Below, piece by piece: positions 11,369-22,652 of a stretch of DNA of 64,000 nt. The DNA is from Siphonodentalium dalli (Eukaryota > Mollusca > Scaphopoda > Gadilida > Siphonodentaliidae): the NCBI GenBank assembly GCA_032622095.1, contig CP136064.1, forward strand, positions 145,407,954 through 145,471,953. Direction: 5' to 3'. Within the stretch, counting starts at the first letter, position 1, and every line of letters begins with the position of its first letter. The notes under the pieces are model-generated. The model saw nothing but the letters and a program-made list of their open reading frames with translations, did not search any database and was not told the DNA's origin. Position numbers and translations under genes: made by a program.

Positions 11369-12179
11369 CGTTGTCCGGGCTATTCAAAAACCAAATTTCA
11401 AGTCGATAGCTCCACCCGTTTCCGAGATGAGCCCGACGTTGTCCGGGCTATTCAAAACCAAATTTCAAATCGATAGTTCCACGCGTTTCCGAGATCTGGT
11501 CTGCGCATGCGCGAAGCTGGCGTCGCATGGGCTCGGCGACCCGATAAAATTCGTATCCGGGACAAGATACATTCACATACCAAATTTCAAGTCGATAGCT
11601 CCACCCGTTTCGAGATCTCGTCTGCGCATGCGCGAAGCTGGCGTCGCACGGGCTCGGCGACCCGATAAAATTCGTATCCTTGGCAAGATACATTCACATA
11701 GCAAATTTCAAGTCGATAGCTCGACCCGTTTCCGAGATCTCGTCTAAACACTCAAAAGTATTGTTCCCGTATATCTCTCTGCAGATGCTACTAACGTTGA
11801 ATGGTAAACAAACGCTCTTTATAGCGATGCGTCAAAAAAGTACACTGCACCACTATGTTCAAAGCATTCCTAATGTTTATCTTTTTCTGTTGTCAGATGG
11901 AAGCATAATTGCATGTAAAGTCACATAGCATATTGGTGCATAAAGGTGGCTGTCAAAAACAAACGCTCATTAAATTATCACTTGATTAACCACCGCAGTG
12001 CCGTTTTTTGTGACTGAGAGTGGAGAATGAGTGCTGTGGGCTTATCCAAATTGCGACGTCGACGATTCCCGTGGGATTTTACCTTGGATAGGAAGTTTGG
12101 TCTCGATCGGTCAACTCGTTTTCGATTCTATATAGGACATACAGACAGACAGACAGATGTCTTCAAAATATATATGAGA
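11369..12179 (-). mobile_element. Helitron, 3' end truncated (122-bp-unit subfamily)
   Basis: On the minus strand it starts TCTCATATATATTTTGAAGA at 12179. It contains tandem units of about 122 bp carrying TGCGCATGCGCGAAGCTGG. The 3' hairpin is cut: GCCCGGACAACG stops where the previous Helitron begins. The same family occurs on the plus strand at 63108-64000 with an intact 3' end, which shows what has been lost here. Confidence 0.7.
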
Positions 12180-12639
12180 TATATTATCCACATATACACT
12201 GTGTAGGAACTGTTACATCGGAAATCGTTCTATCGCCGATTTGTGATGGTTCTTGACTGATTTGTGACGGTTCCTGATGATCCAAATTGTACATTTTCGC
12301 GAGTTAAAACGCAATTTTTTAGCCATCTAGGTGATAATTAGATTAGTTTTTCAATTCCCCTCATAATCTATGGTCCCAAATAACGTAAACATAATGAAAA
12401 TCCTATTGTGCGAGTAATAACAACGACGAAAACTGCGAATTGTGATATCTCGATCGGTTCTCTCCCGATCGAGTCGGTTCTCTCCCAATTTAATCGGTTC
12501 TGTCCGGGAAATACGATGACTATTATTTGTAGGTATACGTGAAAATAACCAAGTGAGCACAACGAAATATCAATTATGTTGAATTTACACCACGTATGAT
12601 CAATTACGGTGAGTTACACTGCCTTCTTATATATAATTA

Positions 12640-13408
12640 CTACAAGGTGACCCGACTTCGTCCGGGCTTTGACCTTGAATTGACCATTTTGAAGGTCAAG
12701 GTCGGGTGGGGTCAAACACCAACACCCCAAAAATGGTGGAAATCGGCCCAGCGGATACCGGGAAATCGGCCCAGCGGATACCGAGATACCCTATGCATCA
12801 AATTTCGTCCGTAAAAATCCGCCAGTTTAACCCGATTTGATTTCCACTCAAGTATCTAAACGCGCCTCACATACACACGCTCATTAATTATCAAGTTTCA
12901 AGATAAATTGCCATCGGTGCCCGAGATATCGCCAAGACGTCTGAAACAGTCAAATGCATCGGCCGGTTAAGCGTTAACGTGATCTAACGTTACGACCTCT
13001 AACGACGTCATAGAAGTTACGCATTGTTTTTATCCTGATGCAAGATAGTACCACTTCTTCTTGATAATTGAGGCAGATAACTAAAACGGATACATACGCA
13101 TTATATATCGTTGGAAAGAGGAAACACGAAAGATTCTCACAGTGTCATTATTATGACTGGCATTTTATTATTAGCGCTGTTTCAAATCGATTTGTAAGCA
13201 CCGAACTCAAATGAAAGTCCCGTAACACAGCGTAAAAACAGATTTGACCTCGGCACGTGAAAAGTTGACCTTGGATCTGAAAATCAATAGGCCTATGTCA
13301 CCCCCGGCCGAAAATACCCCCACATACCAAGTTTCATCGAAATCGGGTCGGCCGTTTTCGAGTTCATCGAACACACACACAAACAGATCGTCCAAAATAT
13401 ATAATAGA
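12640..13408 (-). mobile_element. Helitron nested in the CACTG element
   Basis: On the minus strand it starts TCTATTATATATTTTGGACG at 13408, and its 3' hairpin CCCGGACGAAGTCGGG lies at 12666-12651. The final tetranucleotide is altered (GTAG instead of CTAG), so the exact 3' boundary near 12640 is uncertain. Internal TTGACCATTTTGAAGGTCAA ties it to the 127-bp-unit subfamily. Confidence 0.65.
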
Positions 13409-14333
13409 TGTGTCAACAGTAATAACAGAATCGTTCACTTTATTGTGACGCAAAGCATGCAATTTGACATAAATGGTCAACTGCGAAGACTGATTTTCCC
13501 CCCCACAAACCAATCATAATGGTCGATTGATTTTTTTTCAAAATGGCCGCCATTGTTTTTTTTTAAAGTCGCATTTTTCAGCTTGTATTAAACTTATACG
13601 AACCACATGACTTCCATTCCTTATTCGAAAATGACCGCCGCTCATACAGAGGGGTTCATATAGGTGACCCATGCATTTTCTCGGTTCCTTTATATATTAA
13701 GGTCAAACAAAGGGTGCTGTAAGTTGCCCCCCCCCACAAGACGCATTAAAGAGTCCCCACAAACCCCACCCGATCCAAAATTGACGGCGGTCAACTGAAT
13801 TTGGATGGGGGTGGGGTGAGAGTTTATGGTGTCTTGTGGACACATGTTTTAATTTCATTTTGTCCACAGTTGTCATTTCACCTTGAGGCAGTATGAACGA
13901 TAAAGTGAGTGCGAGTCGATTTAGGCAGTCCGTGTACCGGTATATTGTTTGTAATTAAGTTCGTTTTAACTCTATTTTGGGCTTACTTGTGGACTTTGGG
14001 TTATTTATATGAATGCTTCGTATACAAATTAGGAGGTAAGCATATACGAGCGTATTAACATTTCACTCGATATTTTGGATAGTTTGAGCGAAATGAAAAC
14101 TGTATTTAATAAAATTAAATAAACTCACATAAAACATGGTCTATTCCCAATATGTTGGTGCACAACTCCATGACAAAACATCACAAATTAATTAAAAAAG
14201 ATTATGGTTGTTTTATTTGTTCAGTCGTTCCTTGTTTACGTATTATATAGGTTTTTGTTTTTCTATTAAGTAACATTTGATATTTTAATTTGATTTATTT
14301 CATTATTTATTCCTATGGGATCAAAATGGTTGG
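13409..14333. other. Gene-free stretch
   Basis: No coding signal. There is a C-rich run near 13725 and a G-rich phrase near 13805. Possibly the interior of the CACTG element or of the hAT fragment that ends at 14508. Confidence 0.35.
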
Positions 14334-14508
14334 AAACTAAAAATTGTTATCAGATGTAATCGAAAAGTAATCAGTTACATTTTACTAAAGTAATTGTAGT
14401 CGTAATCAATTACATTTGAAAAAAATGTAATCAATAATCGTAATCATGTAAATCAAAAGTAATTGTAATCGTAATCGATGACATTGGCATGTAATCGCCC
14501 CAACCCTG
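14334..14508 (-). mobile_element. Terminal fragment of a hAT-like element
   Basis: The right edge reads GGCGATTAC reversed into CAGGGTTGGGGCGATTACAT when viewed from 14508 inward. It is followed by GTAATC-type short repeats on both strands. This matches the ends of the complete hAT-like element at 39886-41478, which start CAGGGATGGGG and CAGGCTTGGGG and share GTAATT arrays. I found no matching left end, so only one terminus is claimed. Confidence 0.6.
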
Positions 14509-14989
14509 GCTAGAATTGAACACATATCCCACATGGTACTTTCAACCACAGACCTTCATTTATCAAATAAAGTCACTTGGTGGTTTGCGCTCCAAAATAC
14601 GCGTAATAATAGTCGCTTTTTAAGTTTTCCCGATATAGAAATAGCTCGATAAACACTTGAAATACCTTTCTATGAGCAGTACAATAGTGTCACAGAAAGA
14701 CACATTTGAGTCGTGAAAAATACAACTTTGAACCCGATGTTTGCACGACATGGAACAGAAAAGAGCGTTACGTGTTAGTCTTTTCTTGATATGGTAGAAA
14801 TAAAGAGCCTTTGTTTCACTTCTGTACGAAAAAAAAAAAACAGTTGGAATAGGGCTCTGACCACAGTATGTATTTCTCAGAGCATATGAGGTCGGTATAT
14901 ATACTTATCAACATTTCTTGTATTTGCAACCAATCTTATACATTCTTAGAAATTAGAAGCTCGAATGAGCCATGTCCATTTAAATTAAC

Positions 14990-15653
14990 AGAATATCATG
15001 ACAGTAGATGTCTAATTTCATTGGGTCAATTATGCGGGCGGTGCACGATTATATATGATCCTATACCCAACATGACTTTCATTATGTTGTATCTGCCACT
15101 CGAAGTGAAGTTAATGCCACCACTTAATCTTCTGTTATAATAGATAGCTATAACTCTTATTTCTTAATACACTTGTTGGATTATGTAGGTAACATCCGCT
15201 GCAACCATTGTCGGGTTTAAAACGTTTGTTACACACAACTAAATGACCCCAAAGTGCAGATATCGTTCGAATAAATATCACGTAAAGAACCGTCACAGCC
15301 GTGATTACCTTGGAATAGAACCGTAACACTCATAAAAGTTGTGATTAGGCGGCTAATGCTCCAAATTACCGACACACATCCGGATATTTCCTCAATTATT
15401 TTACAAAATAATAACACAGGTACAATTTATACTCAGTGTTCGTCTTCAGAATGCGTTTCACAGTCGGTATGCTACCGAAAACAAAGAATTTACTATTACA
15501 AGGCTTGATTTTCAGTGATTACATGTTGATAATTACACGTTAACTCGCTATATCCGAGTTAATTGTGATATAAAGTTCAGGTTTTGGTAAAACGGCACTT
15601 ATGCAGCCTATGTTCGTTCAAGAAAGTATAATGTATTTAAGATATATGTATAG
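14990..15653 (+). repeat. ~640-bp internal segment shared with 16980-17600
   Basis: This segment, with phrases CAAAGTGCAGAWATCGTTCG and CTTGATTTTCAGTGAT, recurs in the same orientation at 16980-17600 with about one difference in five bases. It forms the right part of the CACTG family. Repeated AACCGTCAC and AACCGTAAC motifs lie within it. Confidence 0.7.
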
Positions 15654-16545
15654 GTTATAACCCGCTTTGGTATATGTACAAGAAATGTAGACCAAGGCGC
15701 GAAGCGGCCGCGGTCTATATTTCTTGTACAGATACCCAAGCGGGTTATGACATATTTATGAACCGATTCACACGTCGAGGCAAACATAATTGAGTCACGT
15801 TCAATATGATGATCACGTATCTATTACTATTCAATTAAAGATTAATTTAATGCTGTGTGATGTTGCATATATATATACATACCGCACAAGTCAAATGATC
15901 GTTGACAATGGGAGCACTTGGATCGGGATTATTTATCAGCGCAGGTCGATAAACATGTTGTTTCCAAATCTAAAGTATTGTTTATTCCAATTCCTACTTG
16001 CGACAATAAACTGTTGCGGGTGTTAATATTAGTTGATAGTGGATTTATCGTTCAGAACCCAGGCGTCAATGTCCCGATAGTGTTCGAACATTCCGACTCC
16101 GAAGAGAAACTGTTCCAATTTACAGGAAGTTTGTGTGTTGGAATATCACCGACACTCATGTAAAAAGACTAAAACACATATGTGGTCTGTAGAATATTCT
16201 CAATGTTATTGTTAAACAGTGACTATTGTGGATTATACATTCCAAAAAAAATGTGGATTTCGCTCAGTTGACTTCCATGCACCCCCATGACCGATACGAA
16301 TGGTATACCACGATCCATGTTTTAACCCTAGCGACATGTGCGATCATTATCATGGCGCATTGTTAGAATTCACACCTTCCGCTCCACTCACATGTTCAGC
16401 TTACTCTCCAATTAATGGCAATTTATTGGTGAATTTTAGCTCAAGTCTATATTTTAACACCGGCAAAATACAGATTCATACAAGAAATATTGTTCGTGGG
16501 TTGGAGCGATCTGATTGGCCGAGGCGTGTGAACCGGTTTATAAAT
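15654..16545. mobile_element. ~890-bp insertion with a terminal hairpin
   Basis: Comparison with the related copy at 17580-17610 shows extra DNA here. The left end forms a ~98-bp hairpin: TTATAACCCGCTTTGGTAT at 15655 is mirrored by ATACCCAAGCGGGTTATGA ending at 15750. A second inverted pair, TGAACCGATTCACACGTCG near 15760 and CGTGTGAACCGGTTTATAA near 16525, brackets the rest. A TATA target duplication is possible. No transposase is seen. Confidence 0.55.
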
Positions 16546-16979
16546 ATAATTATGCGTGATTTTGTCCCGAAAATGATAATTTTGAAACATAAGGAACCGT
16601 AACAAATCAGTCAAGAACCATCACAATGCCGGTGATAGAACGACTTCCGATGTAACAGTTCCTATACAGTGATTGTAAGATAAGAAATTTGTAACTGTTG
16701 AACATTTTGACCAAAGTTGGGGATAGACACAAATTTAGCACCCCCTCCCCAAGTCCCACCACAACCCCAATCACGTCATAACATATCAATGATTTAGGTG
16801 AACGTGATTTCATAACTTATATTCATGTCTGGGCGACAAACATGTGTAAATGTCCCTCAGGCGGACTTCAGAGGAGGACATATGATGTCGCTGGCATTGA
16901 AATATTGTCACACCTGGATCTTTAAATAATGCCAAGATTAAGTAAATGAATATAACATCTCATATTCTCCTGAGAGTAG

Positions 16980-17723
16980 ATTTATATTACCATTGGTCAT
17001 TTATATAGGCGGGCATGATTATGATACTATTTACTCATCGGGACTTTCAATATTTTATTTCTGCCAATTAATGTCACTTAATCTCCCGTATTAGGTATTT
17101 ATTGTGTTATTTCTTAATATACCTGTTCTATTATGCAAATTACATAAGCTACAGTCATTATCTGGTTTAAAATGTCGGATACACAAGACGATTTTCGGAC
17201 CAAAGTGCAGAAATCGTTCGAATAAATCTCATGTACAGAACCGTCACAGCCATGATTGGTTTGAAATAGAACCGTAACACGCACCCGTGTTGATTACGAG
17301 GCCACAGCTCCCAATTATCAACCCCTATCGGGATACATGCTCAGCTATTTACAGAAGAATAACACGGGTATACTTAATAGTCAGTGTTTGTCTTCAGAAT
17401 GCATTTCATATTTTATACGCCACGAAAAACAAAGAAATTGCGTCCACGTGGCTTGATTTTCAGTGATAACATGTTGATATTTACGCGTTAACTCGCTAAT
17501 ACCGAGTTAATTGTGGTCTAGAGTTCAGGTTTCGATAACACGGCACTTCTGCAGCATTTTTTCATTCAGGAAAGTATAATATATTCAAGATATCTATAAT
17601 TATGCGTGATTTTGTCACAAAAATGATTATTTTCAATCAGAAGGAACCGTAACAAATCAGGCAAGAACCATCACAATACCGGCGATAGAACGACTTCCGA
17701 TGGAACAGTTCCTATACACAGTG
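16980..17723 (+). mobile_element. Second CACTG-family copy, 3' part
   Basis: A right end CAGTTCCTATACACAGTG closes at 17723. The preceding ~740 bp match 14990-15653 plus 16540-16671 without the insertion. A left CACTG end was not found, so the copy is 5'-truncated or too diverged to recognise. Confidence 0.65.
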
Positions 17724-17837
17724 GTTTAATGGCTCCTCTCAAATGGCACAGGACGTCATAAATATGAAGAATGAGCTTTCCCAACTCAGGGCTTATCTTG
17801 TGACCAAATAGTTAGAACCACATTGCTGTTACATAAT

Positions 17838-17935
17838 GTGTGCGAGATAGTGCACGCCCTATAACCCTATAGTCTGGTGGCTGTGGGTAGGCATATTGCT
17901 GTAGTGATATTGCGTGGCGGGTTTCTCAACCAAGG
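17838..17935 (+). repeat. ~95-bp inverted repeat, left member
   Basis: GTGGCTGTGGGTAGGCATAT with flanks appears in reverse complement at 23705-23800, about 5.8 kb away. The right copy ends CCTAGTG, i.e. a CACTAGG terminus read inward. The pair could be the decayed TIRs of a CACTA-type element of about 6 kb, but the left outer edge is too diverged to confirm. Confidence 0.5.
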
Positions 17936-18913
17936 TATGTTTTAGATTATAATTGATCAAATACGCTGTAAAAGGTCAGATTTTTTTTATCACGTCAGAT
18001 GCAGTAATGTCTGATTTATAAGTTGAACCTCTTGGTAACAATTTGGCATTGTAGCATACGTTGTTTGAAGACAAAATATCTCGGATTTTGTCGACTTTTT
18101 CAAACTTTCAAAGTAAACAGACTCCCAAATTTGCTCAGCATGTTGATTTGTAAGTTATTTTCGTGGATAAATGTGATATAGTATCTCAGTGACAAGACAA
18201 ACATGACTACGAACTCAAATAATGCATTTTTCAGTTAAAAAAAGCTATTTGACATACTGTCCCGTCAATATTTTGTGGTAGGCATATTGAATAGCCAAAC
18301 ACCGAGAGGATAGACATATGGCAAACACAGATACGCATGTATCACAATGATCAATAGTGGTTTTAGTCTGAGAAAAACGCTTTTGTGATACTATATTATT
18401 CACATTTAGTGTTGTAAATTCACATCGTCCATGAGTCAGGAAACATACACTACTTATTTCCAATAACTAAATACTGGCAGTTGTAATGTAAAACGTTTTA
18501 ACTGTGACAAACTTGCAAAATGGGGTTTTAATTGAAAATGGGGAAAGTATAGCCCAAACTATTCAGCATATTTTAATGTAAAAAAATGAGCCATGCCAGC
18601 TTTGTGCAGTTTTCAGGCTGAATGGTCATGGTCCACTACATATAGATAATATAACTACTATTTATAGCCGGTTTTATTTTTGGCGTTCTGCGAAAGAATG
18701 GCGTTCATATATTTGTTTTTTTCTCTTCGACCAGAACGATTCATGTTTACGCCGGTTTATGGAATATAAACCGCACACAAATAAATAACAGCATACGATG
18801 CTATTAACAATAATTCAATGTCCCGCAAATTCTAAATGTAGCTAAAAGTTATACATAATTTTATGTGGTATCAATATAGGTAAAGATATTGGGCTCAGAG
18901 AAATATCAGGTGC
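17936..18913. other. Gene-free stretch
   Basis: No supportable gene. A second GTAGGCATATTG phrase near 18281 echoes the inverted repeat at 17838, possibly as a subterminal repeat. Confidence 0.35.
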
Positions 18914-19199
18914 GAAAATTAGGGTACGCTAGAACCTGTATAGATAGAGCATACATATAGTGGACCTGGACCATGACCCAGTTATGCCGCATAATGGCGC
19001 ATATACATAAACAGGAGCACCGAACAATAATACAAATGTGTGTGGGCCGTTAACGTAATGGAGCCTTCCACAGAGGCCACGCCCACAGCGTAGTCCCGTC
19101 CAATGGCAATTTATTAGAATATATTCGACCAATCAGATGCCGAACCGGCCGCTGGCTGCGGAGATTTTTTCGACGCCATCTTTCTTCACCCTAATTTTC
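18914..19199. mobile_element. 286-bp element with 12-bp perfect TIRs
   Basis: GAAAATTAGGGT at 18914 is matched exactly by ACCCTAATTTTC ending at 19199. The size and lack of coding fit a MITE. I saw no convincing TSD. A ~45-bp inner segment with ACAGAGGCCACGCCCACAGC (19069) recurs inverted at 19991-20035. Confidence 0.5.
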
Positions 19200-20500
19200 A
19201 TATCCATGCATAAATTCAGTGTTAAATTGGCTATATTCAAACAACTTTTTTGTTGTCAAATCATAATATACTGATATTTATATTTGCGGCATGATTTTAT
19301 AAATTTATCCGTGATTATAACAATGTTTTTCGTTTAGCATGACACTTGTCATAATTTTCATATTTAATGGCAAAACGAATGTATGTTCTCTGGTTTAGAT
19401 ATATTAGAGTTCAGTGATCTGTCTGTCTGTTCTGGTCTGTATGCAATTTTTCTTCCAGAGCCCTTGATCGATTTTAACCAAATTTGGTGTGGTGCATCGG
19501 GGTACCACGGCAGATGTTATAACGAACTTATATTTTTAATTAAATTAAAAAAAAAAAAAAAAATTAAAATTAATTTGGTTTTCAAATTTGAGAATTTTTT
19601 AGTAAGAAGTTTCAATCTAAAAATGTAAAAAGAAAATTTAAAAATTAAATTAAAAATATTTAATCAAGTAAAAAACAATTTAAATTAAAAAATTAACACA
19701 TATTTTAAAGATTCAATCTAAAAATCTAAAAAGAAGATAACAAAAATTTAATTTAAAAAACAAACTATTTAGTTTTTTTTCAACAGCAGATCAAAGTTCA
19801 ATCTAAAAAAAAATTTGAATCTAAATATTGTTTTTAAATCAAACTGGTTAAAATAATAAATTTTAACGAATCATGTACACATGAGTCTGTTTCTGCTAGT
19901 TAACATAAGGGCAAGTGCTGATGTGTTCACTTCGGAGAAGTCGATCTCGGGTAACAGACAATATTTATGTGGATAAAGTATTTTACCAGTGGGCGGGGAC
20001 TACCGCTGTGGGTGTGGCCTCTGTGGAAAGCTCCATTGACCCTACCCCAATTAGCTGTGTGAGCCAATGAGATAATTGCATTATACAGCCTGGAGCAATG
20101 GTCACTTCTGCGAACAGGCGGTTAGACAAAAAGACTCATTTTACCGGCTGACTCTATGTCGCTTTGATTTTGTTTTGTATAAAAGAGTATTGGTTTAATG
20201 TAAGTTGACACAGAAACACGAAATAACCAAAACATACTGTCTCTGAGCATTTGGCTATAGCAGAATCGCGTATGATGGCACATTGAATCACACTGAATCA
20301 CACGCTCTGCCTTGCGGTTGTTTTTTTTAAAATAACTAACAAACTAACACTATTTTAAATTATAACACGGGCCCCGTTCCTTTTTCAGCGCACCATATGA
20401 CACGCTCAGCTCAACCATATATTAAAGGGACCCACCGGGACACCCCTCACATACCATATTAAAGCTCGTGGGCTCTTCCCCAAATAATCCATCAAATTAA
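19200..20500. other. AT-rich low-complexity region
   Basis: From about 19535 to 19870 the sequence is mostly A and T, with AAATTAAA-type phrases and a poly-A run near 19547. The segment 19991-20035 is the inverted partner of 19057-19101. No coding signal. Confidence 0.6.
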
Positions 20501-21709
20501 TTCAATCAAAGAGATAACATTAATTCAATTGTGTCCGCTTTTGCCGTGTTCAGACATGACGATTTTCTGTGTGCTAAATCTCCAACAACAACAACCCGTG
20601 GGGTGAAGGAGAAGATCCCTCGTTTTCGACCATCCCGGGCGCTTCGCGCCCATCTACTCACTCACAGTAAGTTGACACAATATAATAATATAACAGTAAC
20701 AGAATGCGAAAGCTTCGCCCTATGGGCTTTTTGGATTAGTAAATTATGAAGGTTGGACATCGTCATGTCACGCTGAGCTAGAGAAGTGACAACTGGAAAT
20801 ATGATGAGGGGATTAGGAAGTGCTATTATAGATAAGCTTATTAGTTAAAACTATCAAATCAAACTATGTACACATTTGAGATAATGGACCACATAGTGTT
20901 GTAATATCCAAGGGATGATTTGTTGGGGAAAGAGGGACACTAAAATGGCCAAAGTATATGACAGCACCTGTTAAATTCACCTGTTGTCGATTAATACAGG
21001 CTGATTATGGCGCCTCTTCCTGATAGCTTTCGGATTTGTGAAAGTAATGAAAAATAATTTCTCAATATACTGAAACATCTTTGTTCTATACGCGTAATTT
21101 GCCAATTATGAAGATTATTAATTGTTATTATAACATTTTTTTTTTTTAATTTAAATGTCTTTATTAATTCCTTAGATATATAAGTCACGTTTTTACATAG
21201 CCCATACACACCCACATGGCAGGGACAAGGGCGTTCTTTTTGTCTGAAATAAAAGGATTATTATATATTGTACAGATGTTGTTCCATAACGCCCTTCTTG
21301 GTAATAGGGTGGTCTGCTCTACGTCATTTGAAAATTGAAAATTATTACAAGTTACAACACACACGGCAAACAGTCCCTATATTATTCTAGGACATATATA
21401 AACACTATATTGCAATATATGCCGTATGTATTGGAACCTATGTCTATGGAATTGCATACAAGTCCTCTAATTTTTATCGAAATAGGGAAATTGTATGGTA
21501 CACCATCGATAAATTGATAGATCGTGTGTCTATTGTGAAGAGATATATTATAATAACATTAAATATTTATTATGTGTTACATATCCAGCTTGACAAGAAC
21601 AGTGAATATCCGAAATTATCGAACAATTTATCTCAAAATCGACGCCATGTGCAGGTTCATTTTTCATCATGCTTCGGTGGTAAATTGCCCCAATAAAGAG
21701 CTTGTCGTC
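20501..21709. other. Gene-free stretch
   Basis: ORFs of 60-74 codons match no family. A GC-rich palindromic phrase GGGCGCTTCGCGCCC lies at 20638. No repeat boundary resolved. Confidence 0.35.
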
Positions 21710-21922
21710 GCAAATAAACACAGGGGCCTGTAACGCGCTCCGCTGTCCGCCCCCCTTTTGCGCTGCCCATATACGCCGCTGCTATATACGCGCCTGCTTC
21801 ACGCTAATGTTATTATTATACCATTAGCGTGAAGCAGGCGCGTATATAGCAGCGGCGTATATGGGCAGCGCAAAGGGGGGGGGGGGCAGCGGAGCGCGTT
21901 ACAGACCCCTGTGCAAATAAAC
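21710..21922. mobile_element. Hairpin MITE with 10-bp TSD, MULE-like
   Basis: The element is 21720-21912 (193 bp). It is almost entirely a near-perfect inverted repeat with ~90-bp arms around a loop of about 12 nt (near 21810-21822). Its ends are ACAGGGGCCTGTAACGCG and the matching CGCGTTACAGACCCCTGT. It is flanked by GCAAATAAAC at 21710-21719 and 21913-21922. A 9-11 bp TSD with long TIRs is typical of Mutator-like elements. The arms are GC-rich against AT-rich surroundings and barely diverged, suggesting a recent insertion. One arm has a longer G run than its partner. Confidence 0.85.
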
Positions 21923-22228
21923 ATTGAAACTGAATGTATGTAGCCTTCACTAAAGTACTTGTATTCTTGTTGTCGCGATTTCAATGAAGTACAAGTCGAA
22001 TTGAAGAAAAATCCAGCTGCGAATTCATTCTGGTGGTAAGTCCACCAAATTTGAAACACGTCGTGCCTTGTTGTCAGGCATATCGGCGTGTGATGTCTAA
22101 CCTGCTATAATTCAGTCTGGCAATTTATGGCAGGGGTGGTTATCGCCGCTGGGCAGTAGCGTGAATTGAGTGGGCGCTGTTGTCTCATGGGCTATATATA
22201 GGAGGAATCGCCGTGAGATTTTCGTGTG

Positions 22229-22652
22229 CATTTATAGTGGTAAATGTTTTTGTCAATACCGTGGGGCAGGTTTTTGGGTGCGTCTAAAATTCACCGAGTA
22301 CGATATCATATCGGAGAAATGATCACCTCAGAAAAAAAACATCGAGTTGTCATCGCGGGATGATTTCAGATTTTCTGACATTTAAATCTAAGATTCTGCT
22401 TCTAAATGCAGAAATTAGTCAATAAATCTGATAAAATGTATTAAAACTTAGAAATAATTAGTATTTATTCAGTTTATTATGAAATAATAGCACAAATTTG
22501 AGCGGGTTTTGCAACTTCCGTTTAAACTATAATGCATATCTCAGAAATGGTTGACGTTAGAAGGCCATTAGTGAAAGGGTCGACACTTTGTACCTACTTC
22601 GTACCCAACCTGCCCACGGTATTGACAAAACATGCCAACCATTTATAGTGGT
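22229..22652. mobile_element. TIR element flanked by 13-bp direct repeats
   Basis: CATTTATAGTGGT occurs at 22229-22241 and 22640-22652, bracketing a 398-bp segment. The segment's ends are inverted repeats: TTTGTCAATACCGTGGGGCA on the left and TGCCCACGGTATTGACAAAA on the right. The arrangement fits a small non-autonomous TIR element with an unusually long target duplication. No coding potential. Confidence 0.65.

Larger units (their letters stand above)
12197..16671 (+). mobile_element. CACTG-ended element with nested insertions (candidate CMC/EnSpm type)
   Basis: The left end reads CACTGTGTAGGAACTGTTAC at 12197. The right end is its near-exact reverse complement, CAGTTCCTATACAGTG, ending at 16671. 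Inside both ends, GGAACYGTYAC-like motifs are repeated in both orientations (near 12207, 12270, 15290, 15325, 16597). CACTR termini with subterminal repeats are a hallmark of CMC/EnSpm transposons. No transposase is visible. Flanking 3-mers (ATA, ATT) do not match, so the two ends may come from different copies. The interior is interrupted by a Helitron, a hAT end and an ~890-bp insertion. Confidence 0.5.

Noticed and set aside
11427-11747. Repeated ORFs at 11427-11747 and 62974-63981 as a protein family
   Set aside because: They are translations of the 122-bp Helitron tandem units; similar ORFs occur on both strands.
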